5,910 nt of DNA from Gordonia sp. (in: high G+C Gram-positive bacteria) (GTDB lineage Bacteria; Actinomycetota; Actinomycetes; Mycobacteriales; Mycobacteriaceae): the NCBI GenBank assembly GCA_030152405.1, contig JASLJL010000207.1, positions 1 to 5,910 of the forward strand. Reading direction: 5' to 3'. The translations under genes and the position numbers were made by a program. Of the stretch, positions 1 to 5,910 are shown in pieces (positions within the stretch are counted from its first letter, which is position 1; each line of letters begins with the position of its first letter). The notes beneath the pieces are model-generated. The model had not been told where the DNA came from. It made no database searches and saw only the letters and a list, made by a program, of their open reading frames with translations.

Positions 1-742
1 CGATGGTGTCGAGGGTGTACGGCGCTCCGTTGACCAATGCGGTGCCGAGCGAGACCGCACCCGCGGGCTCCACGCCCACGATCGCCACGTCGGGATGAGC
101 CGCACGCAGGTAGGTGACGATGCCCGCCATGCAGCCCGCGCCGCCGACCGGCAGCACCACGACGTCCGGCGGGCCGTCGAGCTGACTGAGGATCTCGCGG
201 CCGATGGTGCCCTGACCGGACGCGGTGCGGGCGTCGTCGAAGGCGTGGATCCAGGTGGCGCCGGTGCGCAGCACATCGGCCTGCGCGGCCGACGCCGCAG
301 CGTCGTACGTCTCCCCCACCGGAATCAGCTCGACGAAACCGTCGCCGTGCCACACGATGCGATCGCGCTTTTGCTTCGGAGTGGTCGTCGGGATGTAGAT
401 CCGGCCGTTGACCTTCATGGTGGCGCACGCGAACGCGACGCCCTGCGCATGATTTCCCGCGCTCGCCGCCACCACTCCCGCGGCGAGTTCGGCGTCGGAC
501 AGCTGCGACATCACGTTGTACGCACCGCGGATCTTGTACGACCGGACCGTCTGCAGGTCCTCCCGCTTGAGTGAGATCCGGGCGCCGGTGTCTCGGGACA
601 GCCGAGGGCACGCCTCGAGCGGAGTGAGCGAGACGACGCCGTCCAGCCGCGCGGCCGCGGCGTCGATGCTTCCGCGCGTCAGACCCTGGACGGGTGAATC
701 AGAACTCTCGGCAGCTGTCGGCGACGTACTCACGTCGTCCAT
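1..742 (-). CDS. ilvA: Threonine ammonia-lyase (threonine dehydratase), N-terminal part, cut by window edge
   Basis: PLP-dependent enzyme that deaminates L-threonine to 2-oxobutanoate, the first committed step of isoleucine synthesis, in the cytoplasm. The window holds 247 codons from ATG 742; the gene runs off the left edge without a stop, so the rest of the catalytic domain and any C-terminal ACT-like regulatory domain (family total about 400-430 aa) are not visible. Seen: KREDLQTVRSYKIRGAYN at residues 59-76 with the Schiff-base lysine at Lys70, SAGNHAQG at 94-101, TPKQKRDRI at 121-129, and the phosphate-binding glycine loop PVGGAGCMAG at 198-207. The KREDLQ and SYKIRGAYN wording fits biosynthetic IlvA better than catabolic TdcB. 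The loop reads GGAG where the family usually has GGGG. Residues 1-20 are a Ser/Thr/Asp-rich leader that is probably disordered. ATG 742 is preceded by a weak GGTGGGA; GTG 733 is the only alternative start nearby. The start lies inside the upstream membrane gene, so translational coupling and co-transcription are likely. Confidence 0.93.
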   Translation of the reverse strand, partial: MDDVSTSPTAAESSDSPVQGLTRGSIDAAAARLDGVVSLTPLEACPRLSRDTGARISLKREDLQTVRSYKIRGAYNVMSQLSDAELAAGVVAASAGNHAQGVAFACATMKVNGRIYIPTTTPKQKRDRIVWHGDGFVELIPVGETYDAAASAAQADVLRTGATWIHAFDDARTASGQGTIGREILSQLDGPPDVVVLPVGGAGCMAGIVTYLRAAHPDVAIVGVEPAGAVSLGTALVNGAPYTLDTI

Positions 743-965
743 GGTCCCACCGTCGGCCGTACCAGGCGTAACCACCCCACCACGCGGTGAGCGACACCAC
801 CGCGGCCATCCAAGCCGCCGTCGCGACCGCCCCGCCGAACGCCACCACCGACACCGCGGCGAGAATCCCGCCGAGCACCGCGACCAGCTTGTTCAGGGGC
901 CACTGCACACCCGCGACGTCGATCATCGGCATCAGCCGCGTCGCCGTTCGGATCAGGGCGGTCAT
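699..965 (-). CDS. Small two-helix membrane protein, function unknown
   Basis: An 88-residue protein that I do not recognise as a named family. A short N-terminus with Arg6 and Arg10 is followed by a hydrophobic segment at about 26-48 (LVAVLGGILAAVSVVAFGG) and a second, Trp/Tyr-rich one at about 50-70 (MAAVVSLTAWWGGYAWYG), then a basic tail beginning RRWDHGRR. Positive charge on both flanks predicts a hairpin with both ends in the cytoplasm. There is no signal-peptidase site or catalytic motif. I chose ATG 965 because a TATAGT -10 hexamer lies six bases upstream, which would make the mRNA leaderless; the in-frame ATGs at 983 and 1028 would be at or upstream of the promoter. The last 44 bases overlap the start of ilvA in another frame. 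Evidence that it is real: uninterrupted hydrophobic pattern, correct placement between dnaE and ilvA on the same strand, and its own promoter. An accessory or anchoring role is possible but unsupported. Confidence 0.72.
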   Translation of the reverse strand: MTALIRTATRLMPMIDVAGVQWPLNKLVAVLGGILAAVSVVAFGGAVATAAWMAAVVSLTAWWGGYAWYGRRWDHGRREYVADSCREF

Positions 966-1001
966 ACACCGACTATAGCTCATCCTGATCAAGAGTTTCG
1001 G
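966..1001 (-). promoter_or_regulatory. Candidate leaderless promoter of the small membrane gene (and probably ilvA)
   Basis: On the minus strand TATAGT occupies 977-972, matching the actinobacterial TANNNT -10 element, followed by CGGTGT and then ATG at 965. Transcription starting at the seventh base after the hexamer would begin on the A of the ATG, a typical leaderless layout, and no Shine-Dalgarno sequence precedes this ATG. No good -35 is present at 17-18 bases; the position is occupied by CGAAAC, part of the inverted repeat at 995-1012. TTGATC at 992-987 resembles a -35 but is only nine bases from the -10. ilvA has no obvious promoter of its own, so it is probably read from here. Confidence 0.55.
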
Positions 1002-1012
1002 GTCCCCGAAAC
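995..1012. repeat. Perfect 8-bp inverted repeat downstream of dnaE
   Basis: GTTTCGGG-TC-CCCGAAAC is a perfect palindrome with a 2-base centre. It can be read in two ways. As RNA from the dnaE side it folds into a 7-bp stem with a 4-base loop 45 bases after the dnaE stop, followed by CTCTT but no real U-tract, so it could be a weak or actinobacterial-type terminator. As DNA it spans about -30 to -47 relative to the proposed start at 965, exactly over the -35 zone, which is where an operator for a dimeric regulator would sit. The sequence alone does not separate these. Confidence 0.5.
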
Positions 1013-1057
1013 ATGATGTGTCGCACACCCCTCGACTCCCGCTCGGGACGCGGCGGG

Positions 1058-4000
1058 TCAGGTGAGGCAGCTGGGACCGAGGAGAGCCTTCAGGTCACCC
1101 ATCAACGCGGACGTCGGGTTCACGCGAAGCGCGTCGGTGAGCCGCAACTGCGTCTGCTTGCGGTCGCTGACCAGCGTGACGTGAACGTCCGACGTTCCCG
1201 GATGCCGCACCAACACCTGCTTGAGCGCACCGATCCGGTCGGGCGTGCAGCGGTTCGCGGCGAGGGTCAGCATCAGCGGCTTCGACGTCCCGACCGCGGT
1301 GAGGTCGGGAACCGCCAGGTCATTGGCGCTGATCATCAGGGAGTCGTCACGCTTGTTCACGCGGGCTCGCACCAGGACGATGTTGTCCTGCACGAGATCC
1401 ATCCCGTAGGCGGTGAAGGCCCGCGGGAAGAAGTAGACCTCCGCACCGCCGACCATGTCCTCGATGGTCACCGCGGCCCACGGCTCGCCCTTCTTGTTCA
1501 CGCGTCGCGTGACAGACGAGATGATGCCGCCGATGGTGATCTGCGCGCCGTCGGAGATGTTCCCCTCCAGAAGCGCGGTGATCGACGTGTCGGTCTGTGC
1601 GGAGATCGCGTGCTCGACACCCGCCAGCGGGTGGCCGGACACGTAGAGACCCAGCATGTCTCGTTCCAGCGCGAGCTTGTGCTTGTTGTCCCACTCCTCA
1701 TCGGGCACGCGGACCGCGAAGACGTCGCCCACATCTTCGACATCAGCCCCGCCGAACAGGTCGAACTGGCCCATCGCCTCGGCCTTCTTGGTGCCGAGCA
1801 CCGAGTCGACGGCGTCGGCGTGGACCAGGAACAGGCCCTTGCGCGGATGCTCCATCGAATCGAACGCGCCGGCCTTCACCAGCGACTCCGTGACCTTCTT
1901 GGTGCACGCGACCACATCGATCTTGCCGAGGTAGTCGGAGAAGTTCGCGTACGCGCCCTTGCTCTCCCGCGTCGCGATGATCGACGCGACGACGCCGGAG
2001 CCGACGTTGCGGATGGCCGCCAGACCGAAGCGGATGTCCTCCCCGACCGCAGCGAAGTCGGCCCTGGACTCGTTGACATCGGGCGGCAGCACCGTGATGC
2101 CCATCTTCCGGCAGTCGGCGAGGTAGATCGCGGCCTTGTCCTTGTCGTCGCCGACCGAGGTGAGCAGGCCCGCCATGTACTCGGCCGGGTAGTTCGCCTT
2201 CAGGTAGGCCGTCCAGAACGAGACGAGTCCGTATCCGGCCGCATGCGACTTGTTGAAGGCGTAGCCGGCGAACGGGAGGACGGTGTCCCACAGCGCGGTG
2301 ATCGCGGCCTGCGAGAAGCCGTTCTTCCGCATCCCGTCGGCGAAGCCGTCGTAGGCCTCGTCCAGGATCTCCTTCTTCTTCTTGCCCATCGCGCGTCGGA
2401 GCAGGTCGGCCTCGCCGAGCGAGTAACCCGCCACCTTCTGCGCGATCTGCATGATCTGCTCCTGGTAGACGATCAGACCGTACGTCTCCGAGAGGATCTC
2501 CTGGAGCGGTTCCTCCAGCTCCGGGTGGATCGGCTTGATGTCCTGCAGGCCGTTCTTGCGCTTGGCGTAGTCGGTGTGGGCGTTCACGCCCATCGGACCC
2601 GGGCGGTAGAGCGCGAGGACGGCGACGATGTCCTCGAAGCCCGTCGGCTGCATCAGTTTGAGGAGTTCGCGCATGGCCGCGCCGTCGAGCTGGAAGACGC
2701 CGAGTGTGTCGCCGCGTGCCAGCAGTTCGTAGGTGGCCGGGTCTTCCAGCGGCAGGGTGTCGAGGTCGAGGTCGATCCCGCGGTTGGTCTTGATGTTCTC
2801 GATCGCGTCGCCGATCACCGTCAGGTTGCGGAGACCGAGGAAGTCCATCTTCAGCAGGCCGATGGCCTCGCACGACGGGTAGTCCCACCCGGTGATGATC
2901 GCGCCGTCCTGCGCGCGCTTCCACACCGGGATGGCGTCGGTGAGCGGCTCGCTCGACATGATCACGGCACACGCGTGAACGCCCGCGTTGCGGATCAGTC
3001 CCTCGAGTCCGAGCGCGGTGTCGTAGATCCGCTTCACGTCGGGGTCGGTGTCGATGAGGGTGCGGACCTCCGACGCCTCGCCGAACCGCTCGTGATCGGG
3101 GTCGGTGATGCCCGCCACCGAGATGTCCTTCGCCATGATGGGCGGCGGCAGCGCCTTGGTGATGCGGTCGGCGATCGCGAAGCCCGGCTGTCCGAACTGG
3201 ACGCGGGCCGAGTCTTTGATGGCGGCCTTGGTCTTGATGGTTCCGAACGTGATGACCTGGGCGACCTTGTCGTTGCCCCACTTCTGCGACGCGTAGACGA
3301 TCATCTCGCCGCGTCGGCGGTCGTCGAAGTCGATGTCGATATCGGGCATCGACACGCGTTCGGGGTTGAGGAATCGCTCGAACAGCAGGCCGTGCGGAAT
3401 CGGGTCGATGTTGGTGATGCCCAGGGCCCATGCGACGAGCGAGCCGGCGGCACTGCCTCGGCCGGGACCGACCCGGATGCCGACTTCGAGCGCGTGCTTG
3501 ATGAGGTCGCCGACCACGAGGAAGTAGGCGGGGAAGCCCATCTGGTTGATGACGGACAGCTCGTACTCGGCACGCTCGGTGTAGTTCGTCGGCACCGTCT
3601 GGCCGGTGAACCGCCGATCGAGACCGGCCATCACCTCGTGCGCCAGCCACGACTCCTGGGTGAATCCCTCGGGCACCGGGAAGACCGGCATCCGGTCACG
3701 GTGGGTGAACACGCCCTCGTACGACTGCACGCGCTCGCCGATCTCGACGGTGTTGTCGCAGCCGCCGGGCACCTCGCGGTCCCACAACTCGCGCATCTCC
3801 TCGGCCGACTTCAAGTAGTAGCCGTCGCCGTCGAACTTGAACCGTGTCGGATCCGACAGCGTCTTGCCGGTCTGCACGCACAGCAGCGCCTCGTGCGACG
3901 TCGCCTGCTCGCGGGTGACGTAGTGGCAGTCGTTGGTCACGATCGGCTTGATGCCGAGCTTGCGCCCGATGTCGAGGAGACCCGACCGGACGCGGGACTC

Positions 4001-4591
4001 GATCTCGAGTCCGTGCTCCATCAGCTCCAGGTAGAAGTTGTCCTTCCCGAAGATGTCCTGCCACTTGGCGGCCGCCTCGAGCGCCTCCTGCTCGTGACCG
4101 AGCCGCAGTCGGGTCTGGACCTCTCCCGACGGGCAGCCGGTGGTCGCGATGATGCCCTCGGCGTGCGCGGCGATGATCTCGGCGTCCATGCGGGACCACT
4201 TGCCGAGCTGACCTTCGAGCGACGCCAGCGACGACAGTTTGAACAGGTTCCGCAGCCCGGCCTCGTTCTCCGCGACCATCGTCATGTGCGTGTACGCGCC
4301 CGAACCCGAGACGTCGTCGGACTTCTGGTCGCGGGTGCCCCACAGCACGCGTTTGGTGTTGAAGCGGTTGTCCGGAGCGATGTACGCCTCGATGCCGATG
4401 ATCGGCTTGATGTCGTGTTTGCGGGCGGTGTTGTAGAACTCCGACGCCCCGAACATGTTGCCGTGGTCGGTCATGCCGATCGCGGTCATCCCGAGCCGCT
4501 TCGCCTCCGCGAACAGCGGCGACACCTTGGCTGCACCGTCCAACATCGAGTACTCGGTGTGGTTGTGCAGATGGACGAACGACCCCGACAC
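1058..4591 (-). CDS. dnaE: DNA polymerase III alpha subunit (replicative polymerase, DnaE1 type)
   Basis: Catalytic subunit of the replicative DNA polymerase, extending both strands in complex with the beta clamp. The product is 1177 aa, close to M. tuberculosis DnaE1. Domains in order: PHP domain at about 5-280, with HLHNH (7-11), Asp18, DHGN His43, Glu68, His102, Cys153, Asp221 and His223; polymerase palm and fingers with [10 protein letters not shown] (375-384), the acidic cluster PDIDIDF (416-422), KMDFLGLRN with Asp583 (581-589), YRPGPM (662-667) and [14 protein letters not shown] (775-788); a helix-hairpin-helix region at about 830-900; the clamp-binding motif QFDLF (942-946); and an OB fold at about 1015-1095. 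All metal ligands of the PHP exonuclease are kept, so self-proofreading is predicted. GTG 4591 is chosen over the longer GTG 4633 because AGGGGAG sits six bases upstream and the longer start would overlap the promoter. The stop is at 1058-1060. No frameshift is seen. Confidence 0.98.
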   Translation of the reverse strand: MSGSFVHLHNHTEYSMLDGAAKVSPLFAEAKRLGMTAIGMTDHGNMFGASEFYNTARKHDIKPIIGIEAYIAPDNRFNTKRVLWGTRDQKSDDVSGSGAYTHMTMVAENEAGLRNLFKLSSLASLEGQLGKWSRMDAEIIAAHAEGIIATTGCPSGEVQTRLRLGHEQEALEAAAKWQDIFGKDNFYLELMEHGLEIESRVRSGLLDIGRKLGIKPIVTNDCHYVTREQATSHEALLCVQTGKTLSDPTRFKFDGDGYYLKSAEEMRELWDREVPGGCDNTVEIGERVQSYEGVFTHRDRMPVFPVPEGFTQESWLAHEVMAGLDRRFTGQTVPTNYTERAEYELSVINQMGFPAYFLVVGDLIKHALEVGIRVGPGRGSAAGSLVAWALGITNIDPIPHGLLFERFLNPERVSMPDIDIDFDDRRRGEMIVYASQKWGNDKVAQVITFGTIKTKAAIKDSARVQFGQPGFAIADRITKALPPPIMAKDISVAGITDPDHERFGEASEVRTLIDTDPDVKRIYDTALGLEGLIRNAGVHACAVIMSSEPLTDAIPVWKRAQDGAIITGWDYPSCEAIGLLKMDFLGLRNLTVIGDAIENIKTNRGIDLDLDTLPLEDPATYELLARGDTLGVFQLDGAAMRELLKLMQPTGFEDIVAVLALYRPGPMGVNAHTDYAKRKNGLQDIKPIHPELEEPLQEILSETYGLIVYQEQIMQIAQKVAGYSLGEADLLRRAMGKKKKEILDEAYDGFADGMRKNGFSQAAITALWDTVLPFAGYAFNKSHAAGYGLVSFWTAYLKANYPAEYMAGLLTSVGDDKDKAAIYLADCRKMGITVLPPDVNESRADFAAVGEDIRFGLAAIRNVGSGVVASIIATRESKGAYANFSDYLGKIDVVACTKKVTESLVKAGAFDSMEHPRKGLFLVHADAVDSVLGTKKAEAMGQFDLFGGADVEDVGDVFAVRVPDEEWDNKHKLALERDMLGLYVSGHPLAGVEHAISAQTDTSITALLEGNISDGAQITIGGIISSVTRRVNKKGEPWAAVTIEDMVGGAEVYFFPRAFTAYGMDLVQDNIVLVRARVNKRDDSLMISANDLAVPDLTAVGTSKPLMLTLAANRCTPDRIGALKQVLVRHPGTSDVHVTLVSDRKQTQLRLTDALRVNPTSALMGDLKALLGPSCLT

Positions 4592-4597
4592 GCGTTG

Positions 4598-4604
4598 CTC
4601 CCCT
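4598..4604 (-). promoter_or_regulatory. Ribosome binding site that fixes the dnaE start
   Basis: The minus strand reads AGGGGAG, six bases before GTG 4591. It is the best Shine-Dalgarno match in the window and gives DnaE beginning (M)[10 protein letters not shown], aligning with the short leader of mycobacterial DnaE1. No comparable site precedes GTG 4633. Confidence 0.8.
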
Positions 4605-4631
4605 GAATCAGAATTGGCTTCGAATGACACC

Positions 4632-4637
4632 ACTGTA
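4632..4637 (-). promoter_or_regulatory. Candidate -10 element of the dnaE promoter
   Basis: TACAGT on the minus strand matches TANNNT. A start about seven bases downstream (near 4625) would give a leader of roughly 34 bases carrying the AGGGGAG site. The -35 region at 17 bases (CCAGGA) does not match consensus, which is common in actinobacteria. Read-through from the upstream rlu gene remains possible. Confidence 0.42.
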
Positions 4638-4665
4638 TGCCGCCGGTACGACAGTCCTGGTCCGG

Positions 4666-4679
4666 CACACGCGGGTGTG
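4666..4679. repeat. Short inverted repeat upstream of the dnaE promoter
   Basis: CACAC-GCGG-GTGTG has perfect 5-bp arms around 4 bases. It lies about 41 to 54 bases upstream of the proposed dnaE start point and 26 bases past the rlu stop. It could be an operator, part of a terminator of the lspA-rlu unit, or chance; the arms are short. Confidence 0.25.
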
Positions 4680-4686
4680 ACGGAAG

Positions 4687-4711
4687 AGGCGACCGACCCG
4701 CCTGTCAGGCG
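4687..4711 (-). terminator. Weak candidate terminator at the end of the rlu gene
   Basis: On the minus strand AGGCG (4703-4699) can pair either with CGCCT before it (4711-4707, spanning the stop codon, 3-base loop) or with CGCCT after it (4691-4687, 7-base loop, then CTTCC). Both stems have only 5 bp and there is no U-tract, so this is a suggestion only. The two pairings exclude each other. Confidence 0.2.
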
Positions 4712-5631
4712 TCTCGCAACACGTCCAGCGCGTGCTGCAGATCATCCGGATAGTCGGTGGTGAACTGCACTCGACGGCCGTCGGCCGGGTGTGCGAACGC
4801 CAGCGAGCGCGCGTGCAGCCATTGCCGGTCGAGCCCGAGTCGAGCGGCCAGCTTCGGATCGGCGCCGTACGTCGGATCGCCCGCGCACGGATGATGCAGC
4901 GCCGAGAAGTGGACGCGGATCTGATGCGTGCGCCCGGTCTCCAGATGCACGTCCAGCAACGACGCCGCCGCGAACATCTCCAGCGTCTCGTAGTGCGTCG
5001 TCGACGGTTTGCCGTTGGCGGTGACCGCAAACCGCCAGTCCGAGCCGGGATGACGGCCGATGGGCGCCTCGATCGTGCCCTCCGGCGGATCCAGGTGGCC
5101 CTGCACCAGCGCGTGGTACACCTTCTCGACCGTCCGATACTTGAACGCCCGCTTGAGCAGTGTGTACGCCCGCTCCGACGCCGCCACCACCATGATCCCC
5201 GACGTGCCGACGTCGAGGCGGTGCACGATGCCCTGACGCTCCTGCGCACCGGACGTCGAGATCCGGAAGCCCGCCGCGGCGAGCGCCCCGATGACAGTCG
5301 GTCCGGTCCAGCCCTGGGACGGGTGCGCGGCGACCCCCGGCGGCTTGTTGACGACGACGATGTCGGAGTCGTGGTAGATCACCTCGAGGTCCTCGACGGG
5401 CGTCGGCTCGATCGTCAGCGGACGCTCCGGCTCGGGCAGCGTCACGTCGAGCCAGGCGCCCGCGACGAGCTTGTGAGCCTTGTCGACGGTGACGCCGTCG
5501 ACCGTGATGTCGCCGTCGTCGGCGAGGCCCGCGGCCACCGTCCGGGACAGTCCGAGGAGTCGGGCCACACCGGCGTCGGCGCGCATCCCGTGGAGGCCGT
5601 CGGGCACCGGCATCGCTCGTGAGTCACGCAT
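4705..5631 (-). CDS. RluD-family 23S rRNA pseudouridine synthase
   Basis: Isomerises specific uridines of large-subunit rRNA to pseudouridine. The protein has 308 aa, the usual family length. An S4-like RNA-binding domain occupies about 17-75 ([19 protein letters not shown]), followed by the RluA/RluD catalytic domain: [13 protein letters not shown] at 93-105, HRLDVGTSG at 137-145 with the catalytic Asp140, and [10 protein letters not shown] at 233-242. It has the S4 domain of RluD/RluC types and is probably the counterpart of M. tuberculosis Rv1540, which I recall also sits next to lspA. An RluD-like target (helix 69 uridines) is plausible, but the family cannot be assigned to a site from motifs alone, so I give no symbol. 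ATG 5631 is supported by GAGGAG ten bases upstream; ATG 5613 is an alternative with a poorer site. The start overlaps the lspA stop by 8 bases, indicating an operon with coupled translation. Confidence 0.94.
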   Translation of the reverse strand: MRDSRAMPVPDGLHGMRADAGVARLLGLSRTVAAGLADDGDITVDGVTVDKAHKLVAGAWLDVTLPEPERPLTIEPTPVEDLEVIYHDSDIVVVNKPPGVAAHPSQGWTGPTVIGALAAAGFRISTSGAQERQGIVHRLDVGTSGIMVVAASERAYTLLKRAFKYRTVEKVYHALVQGHLDPPEGTIEAPIGRHPGSDWRFAVTANGKPSTTHYETLEMFAAASLLDVHLETGRTHQIRVHFSALHHPCAGDPTYGADPKLAARLGLDRQWLHARSLAFAHPADGRRVQFTTDYPDDLQHALDVLRDA

Positions 5632-5910
5632 CGTGGGTCGTCTCCTCGTCGTCGGTCGAAGCCGGCTCGTTGCGCGCGGCCCATCCGGAGCGGCTGCCGT
5701 CGTAGTCGTAGCCGAGCAGGGTGAGCACCACCAGCAGGATCGCGCCGCACACCACCGCGGAGTCGGCGACGTTGAACGTCGGCCACCAGTCGCCGACCTT
5801 GATGAAGTCGACGACGTGGCCGCGCAGCGGCCCCGGCGACCGGAAGATCCGGTCGGTCAGATTGCCGATGGCCCCGCCGAGGACCAGGCCGAGCCCGATC
5901 ACCCAGCCCG
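5624..5910 (-). CDS. lspA: Lipoprotein signal peptidase (signal peptidase II), C-terminal part, cut by window edge
   Basis: Integral membrane aspartyl protease that removes the signal peptide from diacylglyceryl-modified prolipoproteins. Only the last 94 residues are present; the N-terminal membrane segments lie beyond the right edge. Seen in the fragment: a hydrophobic glycine-rich helix (1-15) running into GNLTDR (15-20), then [21 protein letters not shown] (30-50), which carries the two catalytic aspartates, in VVDF (Asp34) and FNVADS (Asp49), and a last membrane helix at about 51-66. The remaining 28 residues form a hydrophilic tail ending in an acidic stretch (STDDEE), a C-terminal extension of the kind seen in actinobacterial LspA and expected on the cytoplasmic side. 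The stop codon is inside the start of the downstream rlu gene (ATGCGTGA shared over 8 bases). No sign of decay. Confidence 0.96.
   Translation of the reverse strand, partial: GWVIGLGLVLGGAIGNLTDRIFRSPGPLRGHVVDFIKVGDWWPTFNVADSAVVCGAILLVVLTLLGYDYDGSRSGWAARNEPASTDDEETTHDA
5642..5647 (-). promoter_or_regulatory. Ribosome binding site of the rlu gene, inside lspA
   Basis: GAGGAG on the minus strand ends ten bases before ATG 5631. It lies within the acidic-tail codons of lspA and favours ATG 5631 over the in-frame ATG at 5613. Confidence 0.55.

Noticed and set aside
95..574. Plus-strand frame of 159 codons opposite ilvA
   Set aside because: The opposite strand encodes clear IlvA motifs throughout; the plus-strand product is Arg/His/Asp-rich and has no family features.
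987..992. TTGATC on the minus strand as a -35 element for the membrane gene
   Set aside because: Only nine bases separate it from TATAGT, far short of the usual 16-19.
1037..1048. TCCCG-CT-CGGGA inverted repeat just after the dnaE stop
   Set aside because: Arms of 5 bp with a 2-base centre cannot form a useful RNA hairpin, and such short GC repeats are expected by chance in this DNA.
2374..2388. AAG-repeat tract (four lysine codons) in dnaE as a possible slippage or programmed frameshift site
   Set aside because: It is an AAG trinucleotide repeat with no A-run or slippery heptamer. It encodes the family-conserved MGKKKKE segment, and the frame continues intact on both sides.
1743..3650. Minus-strand 635-codon frame inside dnaE
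   Set aside because: Arg/Gly/His-rich product in a shifted frame relative to the intact dnaE frame. It is a compositional shadow and not evidence of a frameshift.
1013..4606. Plus-strand open frame of 1197 codons running antisense to almost all of dnaE
   Set aside because: The translation is a low-complexity mix of Arg, His, Asp, Val and Leu without recognisable domains. DnaE on the other strand has every expected motif, and the G/C third-position bias of dnaE removes stop codons from this antisense frame.
4732..5622. Plus-strand frame of 296 codons opposite the rlu gene
   Set aside because: Same high-GC shadow pattern, covering an intact pseudouridine synthase with its catalytic HRLD motif.

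Overview
The window is GC-rich chromosomal housekeeping DNA from an actinobacterium, most likely a member of the Mycobacteriales (Gordonia, Rhodococcus, Williamsia or Mycobacterium relatives). I base this on the strong G/C third-position bias, the Mycobacterium-type DnaE1 with a complete PHP metal site, the actinobacterial-type IlvA, and the gene set lspA / RluD-like synthase / dnaE / ilvA, which I recall in the same general order in M. tuberculosis. I cannot assign a genus from sequence alone.

Every gene I can support lies on the minus strand, so the region is transcribed from the right edge to the left. Reading in that direction: the C-terminal part of lspA (lipoprotein signal peptidase, cut by the right edge) overlaps by 8 bases the start of a complete RluD-family 23S rRNA pseudouridine synthase gene. 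A gap of 113 bases follows, with a candidate promoter and a clear Shine-Dalgarno site. Next comes complete dnaE (replicative DNA polymerase III alpha subunit, 1177 aa from a GTG start). A gap of 92 bases after dnaE contains a perfect inverted repeat and a strong candidate leaderless promoter. That promoter drives a small two-helix membrane protein of unknown function, whose 3' end overlaps by 44 bases the start of ilvA (threonine ammonia-lyase, cut by the left edge).

Functionally these are unrelated core tasks: lipoprotein maturation, ribosome modification, chromosome replication and isoleucine biosynthesis. Likely transcription units are lspA-rlu, then dnaE alone or by read-through, then the small membrane gene with ilvA. 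I see no mobile element, CRISPR array, tRNA or rRNA, phage gene or defence system. The long open frames on the plus strand, including one of 1197 codons opposite dnaE, look like high-GC shadows. The least explained parts are the small membrane gene, its overlap with ilvA, and the inverted repeat at its promoter.
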